NCBI GenBank assembly: GCA_018873245.2
Contig: JAEMBT020000005.1
Location: 13,654,001 to 13,718,000 of the forward strand
DNA from: Archegozetes longisetosus
Taxonomy: Eukaryota > Arthropoda > Arachnida > Sarcoptiformes > Trhypochthoniidae
Direction: 5' to 3'
Length of the DNA: 64,000 nt
Shown here: piece after piece, positions 11,464 to 25,400 of the stretch
Numbering within the stretch: position 1 is the stretch's first letter
Layout of the letters: every line of letters starts with the position of its first letter
Notes under the pieces: generated by a model
Database searches by the model: none
Seen by the model: the letters and a program-made list of their open reading frames with translations, nothing else
Told to the model about the DNA's origin: nothing
Translations under genes and position numbers: made by a program

Positions 11464-13192
11464 GTTACTTTTCGGTTATAAAAAGTTGCCAAATTAATTG
11501 ACAATAGGTTGTAAAGATTTCAAGTCGGTTTTTATTAATATTAGGAATGTAAAAATATCCTAATCTAAACTGCTGTAACATATGATCACTTATAAAAGGT
11601 ATTAGTTTTCATTGAGAAAAGAGTTCTATTTAGGCAATGTAATATTCTTCTGGTAATGAGCTTTGTCTTTGACTATTTAAAATATCCTATATTGCGAGAA
11701 TTATCTTTCGACGCCAACTAAAACAAGAGGTGCATATTAATACTCTGTTTTATATCTTGATTTTACTTTTGAAATGAAATAAAATACTATTAAAGTCATA
11801 GCACTTTCACGTGTGGAAATGAGATTATGAATAGTTGCAAACTATTGCCTTAATACTTTCCGGGAATTATCTTATAAATTTTTATCAAAACTGGTACAAA
11901 ACAGTTAAATCGGCTCATAAGTTTAAAACCGGTTCTATCCGGTGGCAAATTATAAGATCGGTAAAACCCGATCGAATTGAAGTTTATATTTAAAATCTTA
12001 AAGAAACTTGAACTAATTTTAATGATTACCAAAGAGGATTGAGGAAAAAGAATAGTTTTGACTGAAAAGCTGCTTCTCTTGTTATAACCAGGTAAATTCT
12101 AGTTTCTTCAATTGAGTTACATCAAAGTTTTACTAAGGTTCACTTCTATGCTTTGCTACATGTTTTCTTGAATAAAGTGCCACATAATCCTTGTTTATTC
12201 AGTTAACTTAAGAATACATACAGTCATATACACATACTTTTAATCCTGTACGTAATCCGTAAATCGTGAAAGGAAAATTTATTTATCATGCTTCAGAAAT
12301 TACTTTTAGAAAATTTTCAGCCACTAAAACTACCATAAAATTTGGTAAACTCTATAATGAATATCTTGCATTCCATAGTTATGAGATGTTTTAGATTTAT
12401 TAACTTTTTTTTTATTACTTCTAACGTTTAAAAATGTATTTTCATTGTTCTTATACTATGCTATATTTCTTAAGATTAGAGCATAAGCATTAAAATTTAT
12501 AGTACTTATCTTATATGATCAGTCACAAAACACAAAATTAGAAAGTTTTTGATTTTTCAGACTATTTCATGAAAGATTAAAACGAGTGTTTACTTATTAA
12601 AACTAAATCTAACATATGCGCAAACTCGTGTTGAAGACAAATATTGACCACATGTTTACCGCTAGAAAATTCTGGACATTTAACTGTTTAAAAGTTCGGT
12701 CAATAAGCAAATTTTTTGTTAAGTGAAAGGTTACTTTCAATTTGATTGTTAATAAATTAAGTTATTAACAGTTCAGATATAAATAAATCTTACTCATCCA
12801 TGATGTTACACTATAAGGATAAAAATGAAATCTAGGTTTCAATGCATTTCTATTTAGAATTTGAGTTAAAAATAAAGATAATAAAATTGATTTCAGATTT
12901 GACCAAATTATGACAAAGTTTTCAAACAATAATGATAGAGTATTTCATTGTAAGCAAGAACTCAATGAGCTATTGCTCGCGCACATAAACTTCATACATG
13001 ACTATTCTTTAGTGAATATAAGCAGAATCCGAAGCAGAACTAAATATCATTCCAACTTTCGCCTTATAGTCGATCGCGACTAATACTCAGATTTGTAATT
13101 GTACTGACTAAAATATTACATCAATTTTAAGTTCGAAAATTTCGTTCTTCAAAAAGATAATACTTCGATATTTATAAATATTATAAATAGCT
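11464..13192. other. Region 5' of the receptor gene
   Basis: AT-rich, with no supported coding exon. It probably holds the promoter and any 5' untranslated exon of the receptor beginning at 13193, but I cannot point to a specific element. TATAAAT-like words at about 13170-13185 immediately precede the start codon and are too common in this sequence to be called a TATA box. Confidence 0.4.
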
Positions 13193-13469
13193 ATGAATAC
13201 GACAAATATAACACAATTACCACCTCTTGAAGCGCTCGAAAGAACACCACAAATATTTGTGATGATACTATACTCAACAACAGCAATCGTGTCTTTTGTC
13301 AGCAATTCGATTGTCATTTTAGTTCTAGTTTTCGGCAAAAAATCTTCGAACGAACTGAGAAAGTTTCTAATCAATTTAGCGATCGCTGACATGTGTATGG
13401 CTTCTTTTTCAATACCGTTCACTTACACGGATTTTATGCTAGGTCGTTGGATATTCCCTTCATTTCTAT
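13193..13469 (+). CDS. GPCR exon 1 (N-terminus, TM1, TM2)
   Basis: Starts at ATG 13193, with an in-frame stop just upstream. Ends at a strong donor (GTAAGT at 13470), splitting the codon of the conserved TM3 Cys after its first base. Encodes the extracellular N-terminus, TM1, TM2 and the first extracellular loop. Confidence 0.88.
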
Positions 13470-16400
13470 GTAAGTAATGCTATACGATAATAATATCTAG
13501 TCATTAAATAAGATGTCTTTGGGTTTCTATAAAACTTTTACTTTAGTCTTCATCGGTAGAAACCAGCTCTTAATTAGAAGTTAATTAACATAATATCATA
13601 ATAATTAACACGATATTAACATAATAACGTAATAAGTTAGTTCTAATTCTAATAAGCCTTAGGATAGTTTCTCAAGAATTTTTTCAAAAAAATTCATACT
13701 CAGACTCATTTTGCGTATGATTCAGAAATCAGATTTAAGATTGTTTGATAGGTCCCTATAGAAAATAATTTTGTGATAGCATTGAATTTCACTTATTCAG
13801 TGGTACGAAACTTTTTCTGACAAACACTATTGATTTATGTTGGATTTGATTCAGATTTATCTATTTTGAAAGCATTTGACTGCCTTCCGTATGCTAGTTC
13901 AAAATCTTGTATATCTCATTAAATCCACTCAAACCTGTTTCTTACAAAATTCGGATTAACTTCCTTAAAACTAAATATCCAACATCAAGGAAACTTACGA
14001 GTCTTTAGGCTTAATCTCGACTAATGGTTCTTATTTAAGACATTCAGTCGGTATTTTCAAAGACTAGTTTTACTGATTACTCAGTCTCTTTTCATTTATT
14101 CCGCTGTGATCTAAAAGTTTCGTTCAATGAAGCTATTCTTGACTGATTTTTCTAACAAACCTAACGCAAAATTTTGTAAATGCTATGTGTAGAATTAATT
14201 TTTTACATTAGTTTTATGAACTTTCATTTGAAATTCATTCTATCGATCTAAGAATAAGTAATAAATTATTTTTAGAATCTTACTGCTTGAAAAATTATTC
14301 GATACTAAAAAATTTTGTATTTAATTTCTCTAATACTTTAACATTTTGTTAGTTGAACTGAATAATCAATATAGTTAGGCTTCAACTTTTAGCATAAGAA
14401 TTTTGACAAATCATGCACTTTTTGGCGTAAACATATAACATATCGTCGCTTTGGAACTATATTGTTGCATCTCTGATTTGAATAACTTAATAGATACGGC
14501 AGTATAGTTCCAAGGTAACGATATTCTGGGTTGAAGTTTGAAATAGGAGATAGACTCTGTTTACTAGATCCCATATGCATTTTGACGTTATATAATTTCA
14601 AATGCAATTCTTTATCACCGCCTATTTGCGTCTCAATTCTTTCAAATATAGACCTTTCAGTCGATCAGCTCTTAGTTAATCTTTATGTTTCAGTCCTTTC
14701 CATTGATTTAATCCTCTTTTGATTTAATTTTTATTTCGTATTATCTTTTGATTTTCTGTTGATTTACTAAGCCCTTCTTGTCCAAAGATGAAGAAGAAAA
14801 CAGCGAATCGTCATTTAAATCAGTTAAACCTTCTTGTTCACACATTTATATTGTAATTAATTAGAAGCAATTAGAGAATAGACAAATGCATTCTCATATA
14901 TTAAAAGGTTTTACAAATGTACTTTAAAGATATCCGTTCTCGGATGTGATATAGAACTTGTACTGTGACTTGCAATAAAAACTGGAGTAGTAAAAGTGTT
15001 GGCTTTACTCCAAACACAAAAACTTATCTCATTATATATACTAAAATGTTTATCTCCTCATTCTAAACTTTTTCTCTTGAAATTTCTAAGTTTTGGTGTT
15101 TGCAGTAAAGCCAACACTTTTACTACTCCAGTTTTACAAGTCACAGTAAATTGTTACTTTATAAATCGACTTAGATTATAACAAAAATTAAAGCTCTAAT
15201 TTGATGTGCAATTCTTTTAAAATAGTGTTTATGCACGCCTTGCATAGCTATTTGTTTGTACATTTAACCGATAGTTTAGCATTTATGTTGGAGGCCTTAA
15301 ACTTTTGACTTTTTACCTAAATTTCAAGTCAGCAATTTAGCTTAAATTTAAAAACGGTGTCCTTTTTAGCATTTTTAGCTTCTGTGACCAGATATTTTTA
15401 AAGTTAAAATCTTACATATGGGCCAAAATTTAGCTAGTTATCAATTTTTTAAAATTAACACAACCTACAGTATACGTAGACACGCCGATTTTCGGTGTTT
15501 TAACGAAATGCCATTCGGCGATTATTTTCGGTTCGAACCGAAAGGAAAGTAAATTCGGTGTTATTCTGTTTTTAAATCCATTTATTTAGTATTACAGTAT
15601 CTCATTCAAAATATTTTGAGAGAACATCTAGTAATTATCACCAGAGAGATCGCTTTACTGCAGTCCTTTTATGACCTTTTCTTTTTATATCACTTATTAT
15701 ATCACAACGTATCCCAAAAATTAACTCAAACTCAAGTATTTTCATATGTTAATATGTTATCACATGTGCTTCACTATGACTAAAAGGCTGTCTGAATGCG
15801 ACTAGAGTTGCACTTTCGGCTTTTTTCGGTTTCTAACCGAAGATCGGCGTGCCTAAGTATACGCCACCCCGGACCTAGTATAGTATATACTACCTAACAG
15901 GCTAGGTTGATTAGGTTGGTTATGCGGGCTATGTGGATTAGGTGAGTTACGTATGTTACATAGGTTAGGTCTGGTTTCAACAAGTTAGGTTAGGTTTGGA
16001 TACGTTAGATCTGTTCTTAACAGTTAGGTTTGGACAGGTTAGGTCTAAAACATTTAGAAATTACAGTAGTGAGCGGATATTTCATGCAATCTTTGAGGAA
16101 ATTAAAATGCAATGTACTCTAATTTTTTCATTGTACTGTAATAGGTAGCTTTAGTTGCATTGCATTGTATTTATATTTTTAAAACATTGATCTAATTATT
16201 ATTTACATTCATAATATTCAGTTAAAATGCACGAATTGGGGCTCTGAGATGGAGCATTTAATTAATGACTGAAGCGATGGTATATACTCTAGAAGGTCCA
16301 AGGGTGGCGAATACTGTAGAATAACCTTTTCTTATTCTTTACATTTTTCATTGAATTTTAGATGACATTTTTTTCGCAAAAAACACGAAAGATGAGAAAA

Positions 16401-19400
16401 GTTTTAATAACTTGCTATCGGTTCTATCCCATTTCAGGTCCATTCGCACAATTCATCGCTATATGTGCTCTTTCGGTATCGGTCCATACATTAACAGCTA
16501 TTGGATTCGAAAGGTATTATTTTATTACTTGCCGTAGGTTATTAATTTCTTATAATAATGAAGTCGTAAATGATAAAAATACCACCTCCACATAATGATA
16601 GAGCTATAGGAGTCATTAATAACCAACTTATCTAGTTAGACTTAAATTAAATCATTATTTGTCTGATAGTGGATAATCCAAGCTTTTGTTTGTTTCTAAA
16701 TAAATCTTCTGATCAGCTACTAGAAAATTCAATAAATACTTAGTTATCTAACGTTTGTCCAAAGTAAAACTAAACTCAAATCTTGAGTACAATTTTTCTT
16801 AATATTACGTATCGATGAGATACAAGTAATGAATAAGGTTTGAAACAAATTAGAGTTGATCTCCTAATCTCAATGTTTGAGATAAAAACAAATCTAGTAT
16901 TAGGAATGGTTTCTCAATAAAGAAAAGAGTATTTATAAAATTTATTTTTTAACTAAATCAAAATGGGATTCAAAAAATAACTGCCAAAACTCTCAAGGGA
17001 GCTCAGATAATATGATTAAGAGTTAAATCTTGTTTAGAAAATGGTGGAAAACATTTTGATCATATGTTTTCGACAATTTGCTTTCCGTTCCTAAATACTA
17101 CTTTTGTAAACTGACATTAGATTAATAAGAGTTCATATAGAAAAATAAAATTTTCAGTATATGTGTAATTGACTTGACCTGTAATCAAAGTATCAAAAAA
17201 TAAAAAGCTTTGACTGCTTTATCCCAGTTTAATTTTATTCTGGACGGTCGTTATAATAGCCATTATCAAATAAATAAAGATAGACTTATTTGGGTGTTGA
17301 CTATTACTAGTGTAAGCTTCAAAAATTTGTCAGGCTCTAGAAAATTTGACGCAGGATCAAAGGTTAACCAATGATAAAAGAAATGACAAAGTCTCTTTTT
17401 CAAAAGATCCGTACAGTATTTGTACTCATACGGTTGAATCTCTGAACATTAAGTTTTACTTAACTATAAATTTAGATAATCTTACCTACAAATTGCTAAT
17501 TTACCATTTGATAAACTACATAATCATCATTAATATCATTAAGAACCGAAATTGTTTAAGTTGATATTGAATTCTTGGAGATTGAGATCAAAATTAGTAC
17601 TTGAGGCTATGCCAAATACTATGCACTGAGAACAATTATTCCTTTTACTGTTCTCTAGCGTCTTCTTTAATTGAATTGAAAGTAATACAAAGTAATAGTA
17701 AAAGTATTTTCTCATATATTTTGCTGACTTAACAATAACTCTTAAGTACTATTGTTTTTAGCATATTTTGTTTTACTAGTTATTCATTGAGTAATGCAAA
17801 TATTTATAAAATATCCTGGTGTCTATCATAAAATGTGAAGTATATGTAAATAGCGAAATGTAAACTTCATTGTTTAGAACCTCAAGTTTGAATTAAGGGA
17901 TTTGTCTCCTTTTCTTGTACAGAAAGCCTATTTCACTCTTTCAATTATTGCATCTTACGATTAATTGATAATTAAACATTACTTCAAGGTCGTTGTTAAA
18001 GCAAAAAGAAGTCTAGACTCTGAGACTGAATTCATTAATTTATAATCAATAAAAGTGGTTCATGCTTATAATCCAGTTATAACAAGAATTATTAATTGAA
18101 TTAAATTTTTTGAACTCAACTAATAGTCAATTAACTTTAAGCCTAAAACCATTTGAATTTTTAGGAAAAGCATCTTTAGAAGTAGCTTATAAGATTTAGT
18201 AATTTTAGAAAGTTTTGAAAAACTTTATAGTATAGATCTCAATCTTATCAGTCTATACACTTCAAAAATATTTACTTGGAATCTTTCAAAAAAATGTGTT
18301 AAGCCACTTATTAGAGATTATTAGTCATTAAAAATGCGCATTCATTCATATATTATATGCCAGGTGTTTAAAGTTTGTCTCACCCTAAATTTGCCTGATT
18401 ATGTTAATGCTTTTACGGTCTATCAGTGTTTTAACACAATTGTGGATGAGTCCACAAAATGTTTTTGCCAACTTTCGTCTGCAACGATAGTATTGAGGAA
18501 AGGAAACGAAATACTCTGATACTTCACACATAATTTGTGAATAAATACATATATTTCATGGCTTTCGAGTTTGTCTAAAAACTAACTGATCATGAGCTGA
18601 ACTGAAACTATCTAAACGTTTACATAAGCTCTAATATAATAAACTATGGACTTTAGGGTAAATCTGAGAGATCGAGGCAATTTGTGATTTCAAAAAATAT
18701 TTATTTTCTTTAGAAAAAAGTAAATTAAAATAAAGCACTCCTAGTTATATCAGATAGCTGAGATTTGGCAATAATGTGAACTCAAGGTAACAACTTATTA
18801 CTAATAAGCTAGTTCTCTTTCTAAAGCAGTTAAATTCGTAAAATATGAAGATCTATTTACACGATTTAATTTGTGTATAGTTGAAGTAATTTGAAAATTT
18901 GAATTCAAGCTAATTGAATAATGTGTATATATTAGGTGTGTCAGAAAGTTCTGTCGTTTTATCCAGACGAATTTATTCATCACATAGAACACATCAAATG
19001 TTTGCTTAGAAAACAACTATTGATCTTTGTTTTATTGCACTAGATTAGAGTATAAAAGCAGGTAGAAATTGAAGCTCAATCATCATTCGTTTAATAGAAA
19101 CTTAGTTTTCACTTTAAAAAACGACAGAACTTTCCGACACACCTAATGTAAATTGTTTAAACTGTTGCTGAATCCAAGGTATCAAAAAAGTTGAACGATA
19201 TTTAACTTTTGGCAATAACTTGAATGCATTAGCCAATCACAGTATTATTGTATTTTAAAATAAATGACGCATTTTTACATTTATGAAATCATTTGATTAG
19301 ATGAAGTTCATTGTTGAATTTAATATTTTTATTTATGTGTAAATAGAGATTGAATTGAAGTATTCAAGTAATTCTATTTAGAACTGAATCACGTAAATAG

Positions 19401-22400
19401 ACCTTAAATATGATTGTTTTGAAGCGAACTTCTTGATAAAACGGATAGAATTGTTGATGATAGGAAGACTATTTTTCTTGAATAATATCAAGAAGTGATA
19501 ACAAAATGTAGTAATACACTAATCATAAACAGACGTGGTTTTGATAAGAAAAACTTAGGAAACGTGTCTTTCAATTCTTTGAATCTTAAAAAGGCATTTT
19601 CACAGTTGTTTTACTGAAACAAAAAACAAAAACAGTTATATTTTAAGATGTTTGAAAGTTTGTAAGCATCGATAGAAGTTATTTGAAATTTGGACCTGTT
19701 TTTTCCTGGAATAATCTCAAGTTTAAACTTAAATGATTGCATAGAGGACGATAAAACAGATTGAAAAAGGTTTGACTACTAAACTTTAACTTTCGATGCT
19801 AACACTATTTGCAGAACTAGTTTATAGAAAATCCAAATATTGATTTCAGTCCAAAAACTAAGTTCTATTCTCTGAACAATTGTTCCTTCAAATAAAAATG
19901 CTGAAAAACAAACAGAGTCAGTTATATAAAAAGCTCTTTGTAATTAAATGGATTTTCATGAGTATTGTTAGATATGAAAATCTAGATATAAGTTATCTCT
20001 GTATATAAGATTTAAAGAATTATGTTCAGTAATTTGGGAAACTAACACTTTGATAAAAAAGGTTATCATCAAATTATGAGCTTTGAAACCTTCACGAATA
20101 AAATTCTTTTATATATAATGGCATTGTAAAAAACAGAGTATAAGCAGCAGCTGTAAAGTTTTAGAGTCTATTTATGTTAAAAGTGGTTCAGTAAATAGTT
20201 TGAATTTTCATTACTAGACTTTAAGATCTATTTGAGAGAGGTATTGAAATATCTTATCGAACTTATTGTAGGCAGAACATATAATGATTTTTGACAAATT
20301 TATTGAAGTCTTTCCCCTCACATGAACTTTCGAAGAGCCCTACAAATGCGATTGCGAACTCTTCTATATTTTCTAATAATGCTTATTGAATTCCACACAT
20401 CATCAGTGAAAACTTATTGAGATTTCATTGAGAAACATATAGATGAGAAATAAACAATATCGTCACCTGAGTACTATAAGGTTCTAAGTCCATTTTTTTT
20501 GACAAAATCAGTTATTAACCAATTCATATACCTTGTCATGGTCTTCATGCTGATATTTATTCAAATTTATAAATTGATGACTGGTTTGGTCTTAATCGCC
20601 TAGTCAGTCGAATTGGATGAACAAAATACTTGTAAAACGGACGTTTTCACAATCTCTCGAATTATTAAAACTAAATCTCATAGAAGTCCAATGAAGAGAA
20701 TCATTCTGCTGATATTTAATTTTTTCAAAATCTCTTTAATCACATCGGTTTCTTCTATATCGATAAACTTAATTCTTCAATTAACTGCTTTAAAATGTAT
20801 CCTTTATAAAAATTCACATTTCAGTCATTCAAATAGCTACTTAATGAAATATCCGAAAATTTGAGACATGAAAATAGTGAAATCGAATTTCAACCTTAAA
20901 AATTTGATTGAATTATGTGGAAACATTCTTAGAATGTTCAGAATTGATCTACTTTTCTTTTAAAATTTAGATAAAAATCTGTTATGATTTAGTTATTTAT
21001 CGATTTTCGATCGTTTAGAACCTGATAGCATTCAGTTTTGGATTTCATTTCAATGCAATAAAGTTCTAAATGCAAAAATCAATTCTGAGTTATCCATCAT
21101 AGAAACAGAGTAGGACCCAAGTGTACAATGAAATATTTGCACCCCACATACATTGCTTGGTAACGTGTTTTAGAAAATTATTCTTTAACTCATTGTTGGT
21201 GTATAGCAATATCGAACTTGAAAGTAGATTTTCTCGTTAATGTACTTTTTGTACTTAGAGTCTTATAGTATTAAGGCGACGATATATTTGAAATATCTGT
21301 TTAGAAATAGAAAAATCTTAAAATATGCTTTCGTTCTTAACAATAAGCCTTTGAACGATCTGTCAGTGCGTGAGATAATTTTAAGAGAGATATTGCAACA
21401 GCGAATTTCATTTTGAATAGTAACAGTTATGTTATATAGATAAGATTCTCGATAAACTCTAATATTTTCTTCAAGCACTACTTATTTGCAGTTATATCAC
21501 ACATATATTTCACTTGATAACTCTGAATAGTCGAGAAATTATGACCGCTGGGTTTTATCAGATTGATCTCTACCGCTATGCCTTTCGCAATATTCACATT
21601 CTCATTCAGATAAAAAATAATTTATAAGGAGAAAATCGCATAAGTATAACATTAAGGAATGCGGAGTCACATTAGTAGCTAACTATCTTATGAAGACGTT
21701 CAAAATGAGCTATTAGGAAAGGTATTTATTTACTAATCTTCAGTATGAAAGTTTCTTACACAACATTTAAGAGCTAATCAGAAAAATTTTTATGTAATAT
21801 GATAAATTCTATTTAACTAAAACTCATTCGAAAACAGTAAATATTTCTTGATAGAAATCTGATTGTCTGAAAACATATCCGTAAACATATTGGATTATTT
21901 TGTCTATTATTCTGTTTTCTGATTAACTAATATAAATTTATGAACATAACTATAGAACAACAGTCATGCATCTCATGAACAGTCGATCCGAAGGGAAATA
22001 TTGTGTTTGCGTCATACCAATAAATTCAATCAGGTATTCATAACTCGTCTCATTTTTTCTCGTGAGAACAGAGACGAATATCAGGTCAATGCTTCGTTTA
22101 ATCTATTATGATTAACACATAAATCAAAGCCAAACAAGTTTTGCGATCGAATCAGATAGTCTTCTATTTGTCACGAAACAAATACTTAAGATCTTTTAAG
22201 ATATGTGAGGTGGATCCAAAAATAACTGGAGTTTTAAAACTCAAAAAGAAAACGACAAAAATATTATCCTTTTTATTATGTAATATACTCGCCATTCTGC
22301 TGAATGACAATTGGCCAGCGTTCCGGGAGGCGTTATAATTGCAAGGATTTAGGTCTGGGCTGTAGAAGTGTATTTCAACTTCACTCAACGATGTTGACAA

Positions 22401-25400
22401 AAGAATGACTACATATTTTGATGTTTACGTGGGCGCGCGTTGTCATGTGGAACAATTGGACGTCGAGACCGACGTTTCTGGACATATCGAAGCACTACAT
22501 TTTCCAAAAAGTCGAGATAAACTTTATGATTCACTGTTACTTTATACGGCAGAGTTTGATAACCAAGAACCTGATTGCCGTAAAAACCACTATCATCATC
22601 CGCTTCCAGTTACTCTAGGGTTCCTTGACTTTAGTTGACCTGGTAACAAAAATAGAAAGCTTCTGGCATTAGTTTTTTCAAAATTTCGACATGTATACTT
22701 ACGGTGTCTCTCTGCGGAATCTCCATTCCTTGCCAGATGAAGAGTTAGTTGGATTGTAGCTTTTGGTCTATGTCTCGTCAATTGCAATAATTCTTTTGAT
22801 ACTTCTAATTCTGGGTAGTTATCATAACAGTTAAGATGCTCTATTAAATAAGTTCTTTATGATAGCTTGTCATTACGTATGGCGCCCAGCATGACGCAAG
22901 TTTACACACTTCCATATTTGCCAACAGCCTCAATATATTTGTTTGACTGATACTCAATTGTCGAACCAACTCTTCGGATACCCAACATCTGCCTTCATTT
23001 AGTAGTTCCTGAAGGTGTTCCTCATACACTGCATCCGTAGCGGTACAGGGCCTACCCACCCTGGTTGGTCTTTGCATGAAGTTTGTCTTTCATGTTTAAA
23101 TTGCCTATAGACATATATCTGAGACTGATAGGGTGACTAAGTCAAAAACCGTTATATGCAGGACAAAAAATTTGGCCCCCTTATAAAATATTTCTTAAAA
23201 GTTTAATCTGATTGCGGTTTGAAATAACAATTATTTGAAATATAGACTAAAGATTTGATTGAGAAATGCGATGACAAGAGTCACACACGACGTGAATGAA
23301 AAGAAGGTATCTGATAAACGGATTAAAATTCTTTTTATCTAAAGATTTCCACATATTTTAAGATAAGGAACTTGTTGACAACAAAATTGTATTCTTTACA
23401 TTAAACGAAACGTACAGTGGAAATTGTTTAAGATAAATCTTAAAATATATGATATTTTCCGTCCCGCAAAAGGTGCATGCGAGATGCGGGACACTTGGTC
23501 ACCCTAGTGATTGACTCAATGTTTTACTTCCGGCAATTCTTTTTAGCATTCGATAAACTTCAATTGGCGGGATATCCAACAACACATGATATTTAATAAA
23601 ATATCCTTACTCTTCATTAGTAATACTGGCCCAAGCGGGTCAACTGTTGTGTCACTCACAAGACTCGCCAAAACAGAAAATAAACAATGCATCATTCAGC
23701 AGCAAATTTAATAGTGAGACGCGATAAAATGTAACCTTGTTTACAATTATATTCAAAGATAAAATATGATATTCCGGTTATTTTTGGATTGACCTAATAG
23801 AATAATTTAAAAATAGAGTTTTCTTGTTTATCTCTCTCTCATTTAGCAAGATGTTATTATAAGCCAAAGTTAAGCGAACAGTGAAACCCTACTAATTTTA
23901 TTTTATTTACTAAATAGATATTTATCGAGAAATCAATTGCTGGTTATTTTTTGTGTATCAAAATTTCTTAAGGTAGAGAAGTCCTAAAATATTTTATCAG
24001 TCTATCACTACTTTAATGCATCTAGCATTTACCAAAGAATTAGAAATCAAACTTTTACAGAAGTTTTTCTCCGTTGATTCTCTATTAGTCAATTCTATGT
24101 TGTTCTAGGTTAAAATTTGGATTTTAGCACGAAATTTTCAACTCTATAAGTATTTATTCAGATTTTTGAGTTTCTCAGTTGAAAAAAAATTAGAATAAAT
24201 ACTAGATCTTAAACATTGGACAACTAAAAATGACATGTAGTAAATTCTAAATCCCATGGTGAAAAGAAATAGAAGCACATTTCACTCAAAAGAACTTTTC
24301 TGAACAATTATTTGACTTAACATTATCTTTATTTCTTGTCGCATATAATTATGAAGATTTGATATAGAGATAGAACACTTTAAATAATAATTGAATTAAT
24401 CTTGTCCTTCAGTCTACTAAATAGGGTAAAAATTAATGTTTTAATCATTTATTATAAATTTTCTTGTGATTTAATTTTCCCAAATGAAATATGAGATAAG
24501 TTATATTTAATAATGTCTTCAAAGAATTTCTGAAGATATATTTATTTTAGTGAAGAAAGTATAAGGTTGGAGAGAAATGAATGTCGTTTTTTGGTACGTA
24601 TATTTGAATGGTTCAAAAATACACTTAGGATTTGTTTACATATCTTTTGTTTTGTGAATAAATACATTTAATATGAGTCTTTATTTCTATTAAATTATTA
24701 TTTTAAAATTGTGATCTGATTTCGATTTGAGCCATGTCTTTCGATGACAACATATTAGACATTGTATGTTGTATCAGTTTAAGCGTGGTAATAATGCAAC
24801 GGTTGCCACTAAGAATGTCACCGATACATATGGTGATGTATTAAAGATCCGCACGTGTCAACGTTGGTTTAACAGGTTTCGATCAGGCGGTTTTGACCTG
24901 GAGAATCGACCTGGTTCTGTTCGACCTCAAGAGTTGGATGATGGCGAGTTGAAAGCTCTAGTGGAGTCTGAGCCTCGCCAATCAAGTCGGAACATGGGGC
25001 TGATGTTAGATTTCGATATTTATATCGTATTAATCAAGTTTATTTGAATTTTGTGATCAAATACGTCATTCATTTCTCTCCAACCTTATACTTATTAGAC
25101 GAAATGCTTAACTGATTTTTAAAAAATATAAATTATTCTTATTTTTGTCGTTAACTTCAAAAAGATAAAAATTTAGTCGAGTGTTTCATAAAAGTAAAGA
25201 TTAAAAGCATTTTGAATTTTAAAAAAAGTTCAGACCAAGTCTTAGAACTAAATGTAGAAATTCTAACCCCGAAACTAAGAAGAGTATGATTTGAAATCTG
25301 AGTAATAGAAGCAATTTATTGTGCTGCATCCATTAGATATTGTAAAAATTATTCAATTCTATTCAGAAGATTACTCTTATTTAACAGGATCTAGAATTTC

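Noticed and set aside
18801..19016. 71-codon minus-strand frame
   Set aside because: Lies across the end of a 209-bp MITE and reads through its terminal repeat; not a gene.
20613..20864. 83-codon plus-strand frame (MDEQNTCKTDVF...)
   Set aside because: AT-driven composition, no domain, no flanking splice or poly(A) logic; a chance ORF in an intron.
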